From Adineta vaga (lineage: Eukaryota; Rotifera): a stretch of 64,000 nucleotides of DNA. The stretch's first letter is position 1. Each line of letters begins with the position of its first letter. The stretch spans positions 1,984,001 to 2,048,000 of the forward strand of contig CP075493.1 in NCBI GenBank assembly GCA_021613535.1, written 5' to 3'. Of the stretch, positions 49,099 to 59,480 are shown one piece after another. Below the pieces are notes generated by a model, which saw only the letters and a list, made by a program, of their open reading frames with translations, ran no database searches and was not told the DNA's origin. Both the position numbers and the translations under genes were made by a program.

Positions 49099-49510
49099 AT
49101 GTTGATGAAAGAAAGTCTTTTACTCATTTTCACAATTCTTCTTTTCAATTGTAAGTAAAATAATTGTAGTTTTTTGGTTAAATTTTTCAAGAAAATTCTT
49201 ATTCATAAGGTATGGAATATCAATGTCGAGAAGTTCGTTGTTTCTCCTGTTCCGATTGTGCTAATTCAACTCTTGCTTTACAGAAGAATTTTATCACAAC
49301 AACACGAGATAGTGATCAATGCATGGTAAAAATTCTCTTTATATTTTGAAAACAGAACCGATGATTTATCTTTAGAAAACAACAATTGTTACAAGTGGAT
49401 CTGGTCAAGGACAAAGACTAATCAACCGAGGTGCATCATCTAATTGTGCACAATATTCCAGTGAACATGTATCAATTTATTGTTGCAATACTGATTTTTG
49501 TAATGCATAA
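49099..49510 (+). CDS. secreted Ly6/uPAR three-finger protein
   Basis: Three exons (49099-49150, 49210-49325, 49376-49510) encode 100 residues. Signal peptide MLMKESLLLIFTILLFN; the mature part starts CREVRCFSCSDC and ends VSIYCCNTDFCNA. The final CC...CN motif is followed by one residue and the stop, so there is no GPI signal and the protein should be secreted. It shares exon number, phases and Cys spacing with the divergent gene at 48387-48887. Together they look like a membrane-bound and a soluble version derived from one duplication. Confidence 0.85.
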
Positions 49511-49860
49511 AAACATCTATTCTAATTCAGTTTTGGAATGCTTTTTCTTGTTTTTCTTTAAATAAATATTCCTTACTTCATTTGATAAAGATAGTTTAAT
49601 TATGCAAGAATTCGTAGTAATGTGCTATATTAGTCATCAATGATGGAATTATACGAATGATCAAATATTGATTTGACAGTCTTGAGATATTAAATCTAAC
49701 AAATATTGAAAGCAAATAGAATTTTGATTAGAAGAAAAACTTTTTCATTGAATAATTACAGTGTCATTCAGTTGAAATAATCAATTTGGTTATATTTTTC
49801 ATTCGTATTCATCGGAAATGATGATTATTTATAATTTCTAGACAGTAAAATCTCTCTTCA
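49511..49860. other. intergenic, Ly6 3' flank
   Basis: 350 bp; AATAAA lies near 49560. Nothing else recognised. Confidence 0.5.
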
Positions 49861-50049
49861 GATAGTCAAAGATTTCTTCAATGTAATCTTTGTGCTGATC
49901 CTTATACAAATATAGTTAGTAATTAAAACTATGGTGCATCATATGGCCGTGCTTTCAATAATGATATTCAGAAAACTATAGGAACAACATTTAAATGTAT
50001 ACTTTCATCTACTATTTGGAAAAGTCGTGATAATAATCTTATCTGTTAA
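49861..50049 (+). pseudogene. possible remnant of a coding exon
   Basis: One frame reads as natural protein sequence for 21 codons (DSQRFLQCNLCADPYTN...), hits a TAA at 49924-49926, then continues in the same frame for 40 more (NYGASYGRAFNNDIQKTIGT...) to a TAA at 50047. A good acceptor-like CTCTTCAG lies just before. There is no start codon and no partner exon, so this looks like a decayed fragment, family unknown. Confidence 0.35.
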
Positions 50050-50141
50050 TAATTCACCTAATTTTATTTTCATAAACTACATTGAACATTTACAAAATGG
50101 TTTCAAACATAAACTTTTTACATAATGAAATGACTAATTGA

Positions 50142-50701
50142 TTATTCACTCGATTCAGATGGCATTTCTCGTATACGTCGATATGTTTTATTTGAAATGG
50201 GCTTTGAAACAATACGATGTAATGGTTGTTCATATTTTGCACGTAAACGTCGTTCAAATTTGGAAAAATTCTTTCGTTCAATTTTTAATTGTTGTTTTAA
50301 TTGTTGAAAATTCAAACAATTCTTTCGTATTAATACAGAATATCGTCTACGAAAATGACATTTATCTTTTAATAAACGAGCTTCAAGTTGAATTTGAATA
50401 TTTTCATTGATTAATTTTCGAGCTTCATCTTCAAGTCGAGCACTTTCAGCTTGTAAATGAGCAGTTGTTAATAATAATTCATTTAATTCATTATCTAAAT
50501 GATAAATAAGAAAAATCAAATAATAATTCATTCGAGAAATAAACACTAACGAAGTTGAGCAAGTAATTGATTATATTGTTCATTGACTGTGTAATCAACT
50601 TGTTTAGGATTGTTCTAAATTCATAAAATATTTCTTTTTAAAAACAAAAACAAACCCTTTTTCTTTATCTGAAATTTGTTTACTTCACGTTCTCGACACA
50701 T
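50142..50701 (-). CDS. small coiled-coil protein, unrecognised
   Basis: Three minus-strand exons (50684-50701, 50551-50614, 50142-50494) encode 144 residues. The first exon has only six codons (MCRERE). Residues 20-80 form a Leu/Glu-rich coiled coil (LLAQLHNELNELLLTTAH, LEDEARKLINENIQIQLEAR). The rest is strongly basic (CHFRRRYSVLIRKN, KIERKNFSKFERRLRAKYE), ending PSESSE. No family recognised. The tiny first exon is supported by phase only; without it there is no in-frame ATG before the coiled coil other than in intron sequence. Confidence 0.65.
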
Positions 50702-51249
50702 TCAATTTTATTCAATATCTACAAGAGAAGAAGAAGAAAAAAAACCCATCAGTAATGATTGTATAAAGTTACGAATTCTATGATTAGATCATCGAGAACG
50801 ATGACGCTATTGATAATACGATACGAACGACGGGTACATACACTCTAGTGTATACTGACTGATTATGTCGTTGTTGTTGTTACCGTGTTTAATCGCTAAA
50901 TAAATAAAAAGAAAATACCGAAGGAAGTATATAAAACTCAGTTACTCACTTCTTTACGATATCATTATACTTCTTGAATTAAATCACTTCATTCAGATTT
51001 TCAACAATCGTTTTTTTTTACTCTCTCTCTCTCTCTCGAAAATAAACATTCGTTAAAGACACATTACATGTTGACACCTTCGACAAACTATCCTTTCTCT
51101 TATGAATATTAATTGATCAAAAAAAAGAAAAAGAAAAGTATAAGATTGACAAAGGTTAGAGATTAGTACATATCTTATATATACAGTCGTCTATTCTATT
51201 ATTATTTTAAATTTATTTTCAATCTTTTACGTCGAACAAGTCTTGATCA
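50702..51249. other. divergent 5' region with CT repeat
   Basis: 548 bp between divergent genes, with a CT run at about 51020-51037 and TATA-like sequence near 51175-51183. No exon seen. Confidence 0.5.
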
Positions 51250-51957
51250 ATGACCTTTTCTGATATGTTAACAACTACAACGAACAAATCCATACGATGT
51301 TCTTCAGTTGGTAATGAATTACATCAACGAGGAAAACTAAAACGATTGAATACTTCAATATTAAATCTACTATCACGTTCTCAACAACCAAATGGTTCGG
51401 AAAAATTGAATACAAACGATCAATTACAAAAACAAGAATCATTTCTTTGTCCACCATCAGATTTATCGAGATCAATATCGAACAAATCCGTTACATTTGC
51501 ATTAGTTTTCGATGAAATGAATATTTCAACGAAAGAAAATCAAGAAGATTTAATTCTTACTGTTCCAAATAAATATGTTACTGAAGAAAACCATACGAAT
51601 AATGAACCATATCCATTTCGTTCAGAAATTCAATCCGATTCTTTCCAAAAATCGAATTCATCAACAAATATCATCGATCTATATCAACCGAAAAAGAAAT
51701 TTCTAAATTTTAATCGACCAAAAAAACTTCGTCATCCAATTGAAGTTTCTCCTATTAATCGATCGACATCTGTACCAATTATGTTTAATTTATCTCCACT
51801 AATCAATGAACAAAATTCATTACAAAAACTCTCATCATCTCGACGATTTAAATTCTCATCAGTTACTCGTTTTCTTCAATCATTAATCAAACATCCAAAA
51901 GAAAATCCATCATTGAAATCTACGTCTCTACGAAAATATTCCGAAATGTTCTATTAA
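51250..51957 (+). CDS. basic, Ser/Asn-rich hypothetical protein with a PP1-docking-like motif
   Basis: A single exon of 235 residues. No domain recognised. It is Ser/Asn/Lys-rich and mostly disordered. Residues around 79-86 read NKSVTFALV, which matches the K-x-V-x-F docking motif of protein phosphatase 1 regulators. Basic clusters (KKKFLNFNRPKKLRHP and SSSRRFKFSSVTRFLQSL) might bind membranes or nucleic acid. The frame is much longer than chance openings in this DNA and codon use matches neighbouring genes. Confidence 0.65.
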   Translation: MTFSDMLTTTTNKSIRCSSVGNELHQRGKLKRLNTSILNLLSRSQQPNGSEKLNTNDQLQKQESFLCPPSDLSRSISNKSVTFALVFDEMNISTKENQEDLILTVPNKYVTEENHTNNEPYPFRSEIQSDSFQKSNSSTNIIDLYQPKKKFLNFNRPKKLRHPIEVSPINRSTSVPIMFNLSPLINEQNSLQKLSSSRRFKFSSVTRFLQSLIKHPKENPSLKSTSLRKYSEMFY

Positions 51958-52172
51958 AAATTTCTAAACTTACTTTCATCATGTTTATTCTTTTTCTGTC
52001 ATATCTTCTTCTTCTTCTTTTATTATTATGTTTAACATAACATTCAATAAATCTATTGTAGAATGCCAAACTAATCCATAGAATACCAATTTTGATAGAG
52101 GTCAGTATGATTACTCATTCTTTTTCTATCTCTCTATCTATGTCTGTCAAGTGAAATTCATTCATTGATATT

Positions 52173-52191
52173 CGAGAGAGAGAGAGAGAGA
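52173..52191. repeat. (GA)n in the MED4 5' leader
   Basis: A GA run ending 16 bp before the MED4 start; read in frame it would encode ERERERN, which is why the longer upstream ATG at 52165 is not preferred. Confidence 0.85.
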
Positions 52192-52206
52192 AACAAAACA
52201 ACAACA

Positions 52207-52995
52207 ATGGCAGAAATAGTACAGAATCGTACATTAGGAACTCGTCGTAAATTAGAATTACTTTTACAAGAAATGGATACAATATGTCGTGAAATGATTA
52301 TACAAATGCATAATTCATCTACAAATCGAATAACAAATATGGATATTCAAACTTTAGTTGATATGTTTATTGAACGACAGAATTATTTAACTGAACAAAT
52401 TCATATTGTTCGTCAACATGAAGATTTAGAGCGACAATTACAATTAAAACGTGAAGAAATCCTTAAATGTGAACGTGCTCTACGTTGTTTACAAACATAT
52501 TTATTACAAGCTGTTCAAGTTCTTTCATCAGCTGTTTATCAAGCACGTGAAAAATTAGTGAATATTCGTCAAGCGAAAAGTTTTCCTTCCGAAACAATTA
52601 TTCGTTATGCACATCAATTAGCTACATGTTATTCAACAACTGCACCTGAAAATTGGCAACAAGGAGATATTCGACGACCTTATCCAACAAATATTGATAT
52701 GACACGTGGTCTACTTGGTCGAATAAGTGAACAAACATTACAAAGACAACAACAACAACAACAACAACAAATGTCTCTACAAAATCCAACGATTAATTCA
52801 ACAACAATTGTCGATTCAACTATTCCACAAAATGTATCATCAACATCATCTTATACGGCTGTAACAACAGCTGCACGACCACCGAAACATGATACAACAT
52901 CATTTGCATCAGATATTTTCTCAGGAATGTATGATGAAAATGCCAATGTAAATCGTTCATCGAGTGATACAGATTCGGACGATGATTTGTTGTAA
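52207..52995 (+). CDS. MED4: Mediator complex subunit 4
   Basis: A single exon of 262 residues (human 270). The N-terminal half is coiled coil (RRKLELLLQEMDTICREM; QLKREEILKCERALRCLQ). The central MED4 signature follows: VLSSAVYQAREKL, then ETIIRYAHQLATCYSTTAPENW and GDIRRPYPTNIDMTRGLLG. The C-terminal third is disordered with a poly-Gln run of eight and ends in acidic Ser/Asp repeats (SSSDTDSDDDLL), as in many MED4 proteins. MED4 belongs to the Mediator middle module that bridges transcription factors and RNA polymerase II. An in-frame upstream ATG (52165) would add 14 residues translated from the GA repeat and is rejected. Confidence 0.93.
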   Translation: MAEIVQNRTLGTRRKLELLLQEMDTICREMIIQMHNSSTNRITNMDIQTLVDMFIERQNYLTEQIHIVRQHEDLERQLQLKREEILKCERALRCLQTYLLQAVQVLSSAVYQAREKLVNIRQAKSFPSETIIRYAHQLATCYSTTAPENWQQGDIRRPYPTNIDMTRGLLGRISEQTLQRQQQQQQQQMSLQNPTINSTTIVDSTIPQNVSSTSSYTAVTTAARPPKHDTTSFASDIFSGMYDENANVNRSSSDTDSDDDLL

Positions 52996-53385
52996 TTAAA
53001 TAAATTCTGTTTGTTAGGAAAAATTTTCTTTGTCAAAAGTCAATCAATAGCTCAGAAATATTCAATCGAGTCAATAAAATTGTACGATGCGTTTGAAAGT
53101 TATTTTTTTGGTGATGTACTATTATAATGGACAGATGACGCTAGAATTGAATATATATTAGCAAGTGTTGCCATAGGATTTTTGAAAAAAAACTGAGGAA
53201 AAAGGAATATATACATGAAGAACATTTGTTTTATAGTAGAAAAGAATGCAATGGATGAATGATTGCATCTTTCATTGACATATAGATTTAACCCTTGCTA
53301 AAGTAATATTACTCATTCGAGTATTAAAGGTAATTCATACAAAGTAACGTATAGTTTGATTTTCTAACTATTTCAGATTAGTCTT
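52996..53385. other. intergenic, MED4 3' flank
   Basis: 390 bp. AATAAA-like sequences lie near 53075. Nothing else recognised. Confidence 0.5.
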
Positions 53386-54467
53386 ATGGCAAAAGAATCC
53401 TTAACAATCGAATCACGTTTGATACTTTCTGATAATCATACTATTCCACGATTAGGTAGATAGTAACATTTTATAGTGATACAACAATTCTATAATTCAT
53501 TAAGGTCTTGGTACATGGAGAAGTGAACCGGGAAAAGTTCAAGACATAGTGAAAGAAGCGATATTAAATCATGGTTATCGTCATATTGATGGTGCATGGT
53601 TATATAGGAATGAAACTGAAGTCGGTAATGGTATACATGATGCTCTTGAACAAAGTCAAGGAAAAATAAAACGTGAAGATTTATTTATAACAACAAAATT
53701 ATGGAATCAAGTAAAGATGATATATCAGTTTGAATCATATATATTCTAGTTTGTTATTAGCATCATGTACCAGAAGATGTCGATTGGGCTATTCGTGATA
53801 GTTTACAAAAACTTCGACTAGATTATGTTGATCTTTATCTGATTCATTGGCCAGTGGCTTTTAAACGAATGGAAGAAAATGTTTGGTCACAAAATGAAGA
53901 TAAATCAATTCGTTATTATGCTGAAGATATTACTCTTGCTGACACATGGAAAGCGATGGAAAGGTTAGTTGATCAAAATTTAGTTCGTTCAATTGGTCTA
54001 TCAAATTTTCAACCATCGGAAATCGATGAAATTCTTCAAATTGCTCGTATTAAACCTGTGGTCAATCAAATTGAACTTCATCCATATTTAAATCAACAAA
54101 ACCTACTGATTATTGTGCTAAACAAAATATAATAATTACAAGTTATAGTCCATTAGCAAATTTAAAACGACCAAATGAATCCGAAGAAGAAGTTTCACCA
54201 TTGTACAATCCAATTATTCAAATCATTGCGAAATCGAAAGGTAAAACAGCAGCTCAGATTATCATTCGATGGCATCTTCAACATGGTCTTACTGTCATAC
54301 CGAAAACTGTCACACCAGAACGTTTGGATGAAAACCGTCAAGTTTTTGATTTCGATTTAACTGATGAAGAAATGAATCAAATTGATCAATTAGAAAAAAA
54401 TCATTATCGACGATTTTTCAATCCACCTGTTTTACCTCCGGCGGATCGACATGTGTTCGATCGATAA
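53386..54467 (+). CDS. aldo-keto reductase (AKR1-like) with a frameshift
   Basis: Exons 53386-53455, 53505-53710 and 53761-54467. The enzyme reduces aldehydes and ketones with NADPH. The catalytic tetrad is present: Asp and Tyr in HIDGAWLYRNE, Lys in TTKLWNQ, His in LIHWP; also SIGLSNF, VNQIELHPYLNQ, SYSPLAN and the cofactor loop IPKTVTPERLDEN. The last exon is 707 bp, one base short of a multiple of three. The frame breaks near 54105-54112, between LNQQN and the conserved DYCAKQNIIITSYSPL, and resumes in the other frame to the normal C-terminus. Both halves are well conserved, so this is a very young lesion or a sequencing/assembly deletion. No plausible intron bridges it. Family length (about 310) fits. 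AATAAA is at 54499-54504. Confidence 0.87.
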
Positions 54468-54663
54468 GGAAAACATTTATTTTATTTTAATTCATTTCAA
54501 TAAAAAATATTTTCTTTTATAACAACAGCTAAATTTTTTGTGTGTATAGTGTCAAACAAAAGAAATCTTTTCTCACAACGTGGGTAGTGAACTCAAGTGC
54601 TTTCGATAAGATACGTAACGTTGATATTCATTTAAACGAATTGTGACTTGAATCTATTTTCAT

Positions 54664-55719
54664 ATGATGGATGAGGAAAGTATTCGTCTGTTAGATGATC
54701 TATTCAATGAAGATTATCATTCAAACGAACCAGGACTTGCTGTACTTATTGTTATTAATAATGAAATTGTTTATCAACGTTGTTATGGTTTAGCTAATCT
54801 CGATCAATGTATAGAAATTACACCTGAAACTAATTTTCGTTTAGCATCGTTGACAAAACAATTTACAGCCTATGGAATTATGATACTTGAACAACAAGAA
54901 AAATTATTAAGAACAAATACGATTGGACGATTTTTTTCGGAAGAATTTCAAACCAAATGTCCTTATCTTAGCAAACAAGTAACTATTCAACATTTACTTG
55001 AACATTCATCAGGAATCATGGATTATGAAATGCATGATAATGAAGATCATTTACAATGGTCTGATTTTGATGTATTAGAGATTTTAACTGATGAAACATT
55101 TTTCACTCCGGGTACACATTATCGATATAGTAATACTGGTTATATTCTTTTAGGTTTAATTATTGAAATTATTTCTCAACAATCATTAGAACAGTTTTTC
55201 TCTAAGAATATCTTCGAACCATTGCATATGAAAACAAGTATTCTCTACAATTCTGATCGAATTGTAATCAATAATCGAGCTTTAGGTTATAGAAAACAAA
55301 TCAATGAACAGAAATATAAATTATTTGATCAAAGTACAACGAGTGCAACGAGAGGCGATGGAGGAATTTATATGTGTTTGAAAGATTATCTTCAATGGTA
55401 TCGTGAGTGTCCGATTTTATCATCGACAGCATTTCCCATTGATGAGGCACCATTGGAAACATATCATTATGAACTTGGTTGGTTTTTAACCGATTCGAAA
55501 GGTGAAATACGTTTACATTCAGGAAATACATGTGGTTTTACTCATCAAGTGTATCGTATTGATGACGAAAGCAGAAAAATTCTCGTTTTATATTTAACCA
55601 ATCTTGGAGAAAATAACGAACGAATTGAAAAATTTAATCGATTAATTGTTGATAAATTTCCTTTATTAAATCCCAAAACGACTAATCTTTTATGGAATAT
55701 GGTAGGATTAACTAGATAA
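54664..55719 (+). CDS. class C beta-lactamase-like serine hydrolase
   Basis: An intronless frame of 351 residues. The serine-nucleophile motif SxxK is SLTK (62-65) in NFRLASLTKQFTAYGIM; the second motif YxN is YSN in YRYSNTGYILLGLIIE; the third, HxG, is HSG in RLHSGNTCGF. HLLEHSSGIMDYE is also typical. The family (PF00144) includes bacterial beta-lactamases, esterases and D-peptidases and animal LACTB. No signal peptide or mitochondrial leader is evident, so a cytosolic enzyme is expected; substrate unknown and antibiotic hydrolysis should not be assumed. Similarity of style to bacterial esterase/lactamase proteins and absence of introns make transfer plausible. It starts 197 bp after the aldo-keto reductase stop, same strand. 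Confidence 0.9.
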   Translation: MMDEESIRLLDDLFNEDYHSNEPGLAVLIVINNEIVYQRCYGLANLDQCIEITPETNFRLASLTKQFTAYGIMILEQQEKLLRTNTIGRFFSEEFQTKCPYLSKQVTIQHLLEHSSGIMDYEMHDNEDHLQWSDFDVLEILTDETFFTPGTHYRYSNTGYILLGLIIEIISQQSLEQFFSKNIFEPLHMKTSILYNSDRIVINNRALGYRKQINEQKYKLFDQSTTSATRGDGGIYMCLKDYLQWYRECPILSSTAFPIDEAPLETYHYELGWFLTDSKGEIRLHSGNTCGFTHQVYRIDDESRKILVLYLTNLGENNERIEKFNRLIVDKFPLLNPKTTNLLWNMVGLTR

Positions 55720-56199
55720 GGAAAATTTTGACATTTTCAAATATACTTCAATATATTGCTCATTTTGTTTTCTTCTTTCAAATGAAGACAATTAACTTTT
55801 GAGATTAAACAGCTAACATCTTGTTCTTTTTCTCTCATTATTATTTAACTATTTTTAGAACAGACGATAGAAAATTTGTTATGTACATCAACAAAATCTT
55901 CTGTTTTTGTAGATGACATCTTTCAAGGCAAAAATAGCAAATTACCTCGTTTCAAACAATAGAAATAACTATGATTCTTATCTGAATCTTTAAGAAGAAT
56001 AAAATACATTTATTGAATTAAAATCTTTCTTTTTTTGTGACAAACAAAAATCTGTTAACAATCTGCACTTAACATTCATCTTTCCTAAATCTTAGAATAA
56101 ATCAAATGAGAATTCTGATCGATCGAAGAGATTAAATTACTGTCTATTAGTTCGATAAAGAAAAACAAAATTCCGATCGAATTTTGTATAAATACTATA
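55720..56199. other. intergenic between convergent genes
   Basis: 480 bp holding two 3' UTRs; T-rich, no exon seen. Confidence 0.5.
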
Positions 56200-57718
56200 T
56201 TAATGTCCTGTTGTCATTCGATGACGACAAACAGGACAAATCCCTGTCACTGATAACCAAGTTCGAACACACTCAGAATGGAAGAGATGAGCACATTCAA
56301 GTTTTTTAATAGGTTCATCGAATTTAAAACTTGTTTGACAGATCGCACTTGAAACAAATAAACAAAGATAAATTTATTATCATACAAAAAAAAGTAACAA
56401 CATACCATTCAGTTTGATTATACTGATCAGGTTCTTTACCGAATAAAACCATTGGTATTGCATCAATACCTGATTGAGTTGCTGGCGGATCTCGTGGAAT
56501 ATGTACAGGAGCTGATGAAACCCAATTCTAAATAATAAGATATTATTATTAATACAAATTAATTCCATTTTCTTATTTTACGCGAAGAACTTCGAGAAGT
56601 GGTACAGTAATCGATGCTGGTAAACAATAACTTAAAACAAATCCAAAGAAAACGCCCAAACAACAAAGTATTAAAAATAAAGGTACGGCCATTAATGGTG
56701 TTAAAATTCGTATCCATTCCCAAATTAATAGAATACGATATAAGATTGGTGCATCCATTTGACATGGTTCTCCGGTTCGTGGATGATATAAAATTAAAAC
56801 TCCTACAGATAAATAATAGATAACGACCAGCGAAGCAAAATAATTAAATATATATTGAAAAATATAATAATATGAATAAAATTGTTGACCACTATTCAAT
56901 CGATTACATAATTGACTAACTAAACTATTAATAATATGCATAGCTGTAGAACAACTAAATATAATTAAACCAATTGATGCATAAGTTTTTAATGGTGCAC
57001 CTAAGTATAAATCGAAGATATTTTCATAGGTACATGTTGAATTTGAAACATTTTTCATTGCTAAACTTATTGTTAAGAAATAAATACTATTGATAATTAA
57101 AACAAAGGATATAATAAAACATTCTAAACGAAATGAACGTCGTTGTGGTAGAACAGGTTTTGTTGGCGGCATAATCATAAGTAATATTGTACTAAAACAA
57201 ACGATGCCTAGACAAAATCTCATTCGTTGACATTCGATATCAGATGGAATAGGTGTCATTAGAATATGACCTGCACCGAAAATGACAGGTATTAATTTAA
57301 AGAAAAGAAAAAATCCTCGTAATGATGAAACACGTCGAGATTGCTCGGTTTTTTCTTCATCGGTCAATTGACGTTGACCTGGTAAAATACAACGAAAGAA
57401 ATTGAGAAAAATAATACCAAAATCAATAAAATAAAATACTAATAAAGTTAATGTTGTTGAAGTAAAACTATTTGATACATAACACGGATGTTCACCTTGA
57501 TTAAGTCCAATAAGAAGAATAATAATATCAATTATTCGATAACATATATGAAGTAAACTTCCACCAAAAATTTGATCACACAAATGAAAATATTTCATCC
57601 ATCCACTTTCATTTCGACGAGTTCTTGTTCTTGTCGTATCATTTTCTCCCATTTCAATCGATTCATCATTCAATGTGAATGATGATTGAGGTGGTAATAT
57701 TGCAGATTCAGTTGCCAT
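56200..57718 (-). CDS. multi-pass membrane RING-H2 E3 ubiquitin ligase
   Basis: Three minus-strand exons (56582-57718, 56406-56527, 56200-56347) encode 468 residues. After a Ser/Arg-rich cytosolic start, about eight hydrophobic segments follow (for example IIDIIILLIGLNQ, LLVFYFIDFGIIFLNFF, LGIVCFSTILLMIM, YASIGLIIFSCSTAM, LFLILCCLGVFFGFVL). A short Pro-rich linker (VHIPRDPPATQ) leads to a C-terminal RING-H2: CAIC, then CAHLFHSEC and CPVCRHRM, the C3H2C3 spacing. It should recruit an E2 and ubiquitinate membrane or nearby proteins. A long membrane domain before a C-terminal RING-H2 recalls plant ligases more than common animal ones. The start is MATES; an in-frame ATG at 57770-57772 lies before an acceptor-like TTTTGTAG and is probably 5' UTR. 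Confidence 0.87.
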
Positions 57719-58294
57719 TATCAACAAACGTAGACTACAAAATAATAATGAAAAAAAGACGCTGGTGAACACTTATTAATGAAATTTACGGATATTAAAC
57801 ATGTCTATCGTGTTTTGTAATACTCAAATTAACAAATGAAAGAAAGAAAAAGATTTTGTTAGTTTCCGTTTCTTTTTGTATTCTCTATTGCCTTCAAGTA
57901 TTCTAATGTTAATAATTATATTCAGTCAAAAATATAATAAATGTTAACAGGATGTTCAATGAAATAGACTTTAAAGAAAATGTTTAGAATGAATTGACAC
58001 GAAATAACGATTTTTATCTCGATGATGTAAGAGACAGAAGAAAAAAAGTCAGTCATGCGAATGTTCAAATTAACATTTGAATAGCTTACTTTCTTTTTTT
58101 GTGTAATGCTCACCCAGAGACAGAAAAAGAAGTTTGAACACTGTTATCATAGGTTAATTCGACGAACCAACCAATTAAATGATCGGACTATGGTGGCATT
58201 ACAATCGATGTTAGTAAACATGTTGATAACCTCGATAATCCGAAGAATGTACTGAGAAACGCCTATTTTTTTTGTGTTGCTTCATTTTTTGAGA
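57719..58294. promoter_or_regulatory. divergent promoter region, RING ligase / dicarboxylate carrier
   Basis: 576 bp between divergent starts; an acceptor-like TTTTGTAG on the minus strand near 57735 suggests a spliced leader for the ligase. No core promoter element identified. Confidence 0.4.
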
Positions 58295-59480
58295 ATGGAA
58301 AAAAAAGATAATACGTCGATAGTAAAAAAGCAACCCGTTCGTCAAGAGCGGTGGTATTTTGGTGGTTTAGCTGGTGTACTTGCAGCATGTTGTACACATC
58401 CACTTGATACATTAAAAGTTCAATTACAAACTCAACAACGTGCTGATTATGGACTTGTCTGTAGGAAACGAACATACGCAGTTTTCTTTGTTAAATAAAC
58501 GAAATGATTGTTTGTTTCTTTTAGCAATGGCGGTTAAAGTTATACGTGATGATGGTTTCTTAGCACTTTATAATGGTCTATCAGCATCATGTTTACGTCA
58601 AGCAACATATACGACAACACGTTTCGCAATCTATGGTGCTATAAAATCGATGAAATCAGATTCAAATTTAAGTTTTATAGAAAAAATTGCTCTTGCTGCT
58701 GGTTCGGGAGCTATTGGAGCTTTTGTTGGTTTGTTCTAATGAATTTATTCTGAAGGGCATTTCATTATACTTTCGAATTATTTAGGTGCACCAGCAGATC
58801 TTGTGAATGTTCGCATGCAGAATGATTGTAAATTACCGAAAGAAAAACGTCGAAATTATAAACATGCAATTGATGGTGTTTTACGAATATCGCGTGAAGA
58901 AGGACCAAAAAGATTATTTAATGGTAAATAAATTAAAACTGTAATCTTATTATTCTATTCTATTCTATTATGTAGGTGCATCGATGGCTGTTATTCGTGG
59001 AGCATTTGTTACCGTTGGTCAAATTGCATTTTATGAACAAGCAAAACAAGTTTTATTAGCTAGCGGTTATTTTAAAGATGATATCATAACTCATTTTAGT
59101 TCAAGTTTTCTTGCCGGTAAAATTTAATTTCTCAAGCAAAAATAAAAATAAGTTATTTGTTGTTATTGTTGTTCTTTTCAGGTGCTGGTGCTACTTTATT
59201 AACAATGCCATTAGATGTTATGAAAACTCGTTTAATGAATGCACCCCCAGGCACATACAATTCAATATTTGATTGTTTTAAAGATATTGTGAAAGTTGGA
59301 CCGAGTGGCTTATTTAAAGGTTTTATTCCAGCTTTTATTCGTCTTGGTAAAATCAATCTATTTTTTTTCTCCAAATATTCATCAACGAAATTTCTTTTAG
59401 GTCCACATACAATTCTAATGTTTGTCTTTCTTGAACAATTGAAAAAACATTTTGGTTATATCAAAAGTGAAAAGCAGTAA
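58295..59480 (+). CDS. SLC25A10: mitochondrial dicarboxylate carrier
   Basis: Six exons (58295-58460, 58525-58728, 58786-58923, 58976-59116, 59182-59346, 59401-59480) encode 297 residues (human 287). Three carrier repeats each have the signature: CTHPLDTLKVQLQTQQ, APADLVNVRMQND and MPLDVMKTRLMN. Other dicarboxylate-carrier hallmarks are RWYFGGLAGV, LYNGLSASCLRQATYTTTRF, KRRNYKHAIDGV, VTVGQIAFYEQAKQ and HTILMFVFLEQLKK. It exchanges malate or succinate for phosphate or sulfur oxyanions across the inner mitochondrial membrane. Four of five introns are in phase 1 after a Gly or equivalent. The start ATG gives a short N-terminus typical of carriers. The first donor (GTAGGA at 58461) was chosen because it restores phase. 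Confidence 0.96.

Noticed and set aside
48387-49510. Reading the Ly6 pair as venom-type toxins
   Set aside because: The three-finger fold is widespread in non-venom animal proteins; one copy has an anchor signal and there is no venom context.
54110-54140. Very short GT-AG segment that might explain the aldo-keto reductase frame change
   Set aside because: It would be only about 28 bp and would delete the conserved DYCAKQN region without restoring the correct frame.
56614-56823. 69-codon plus-strand frame
   Set aside because: Antisense shadow of the RING-ligase membrane exon.
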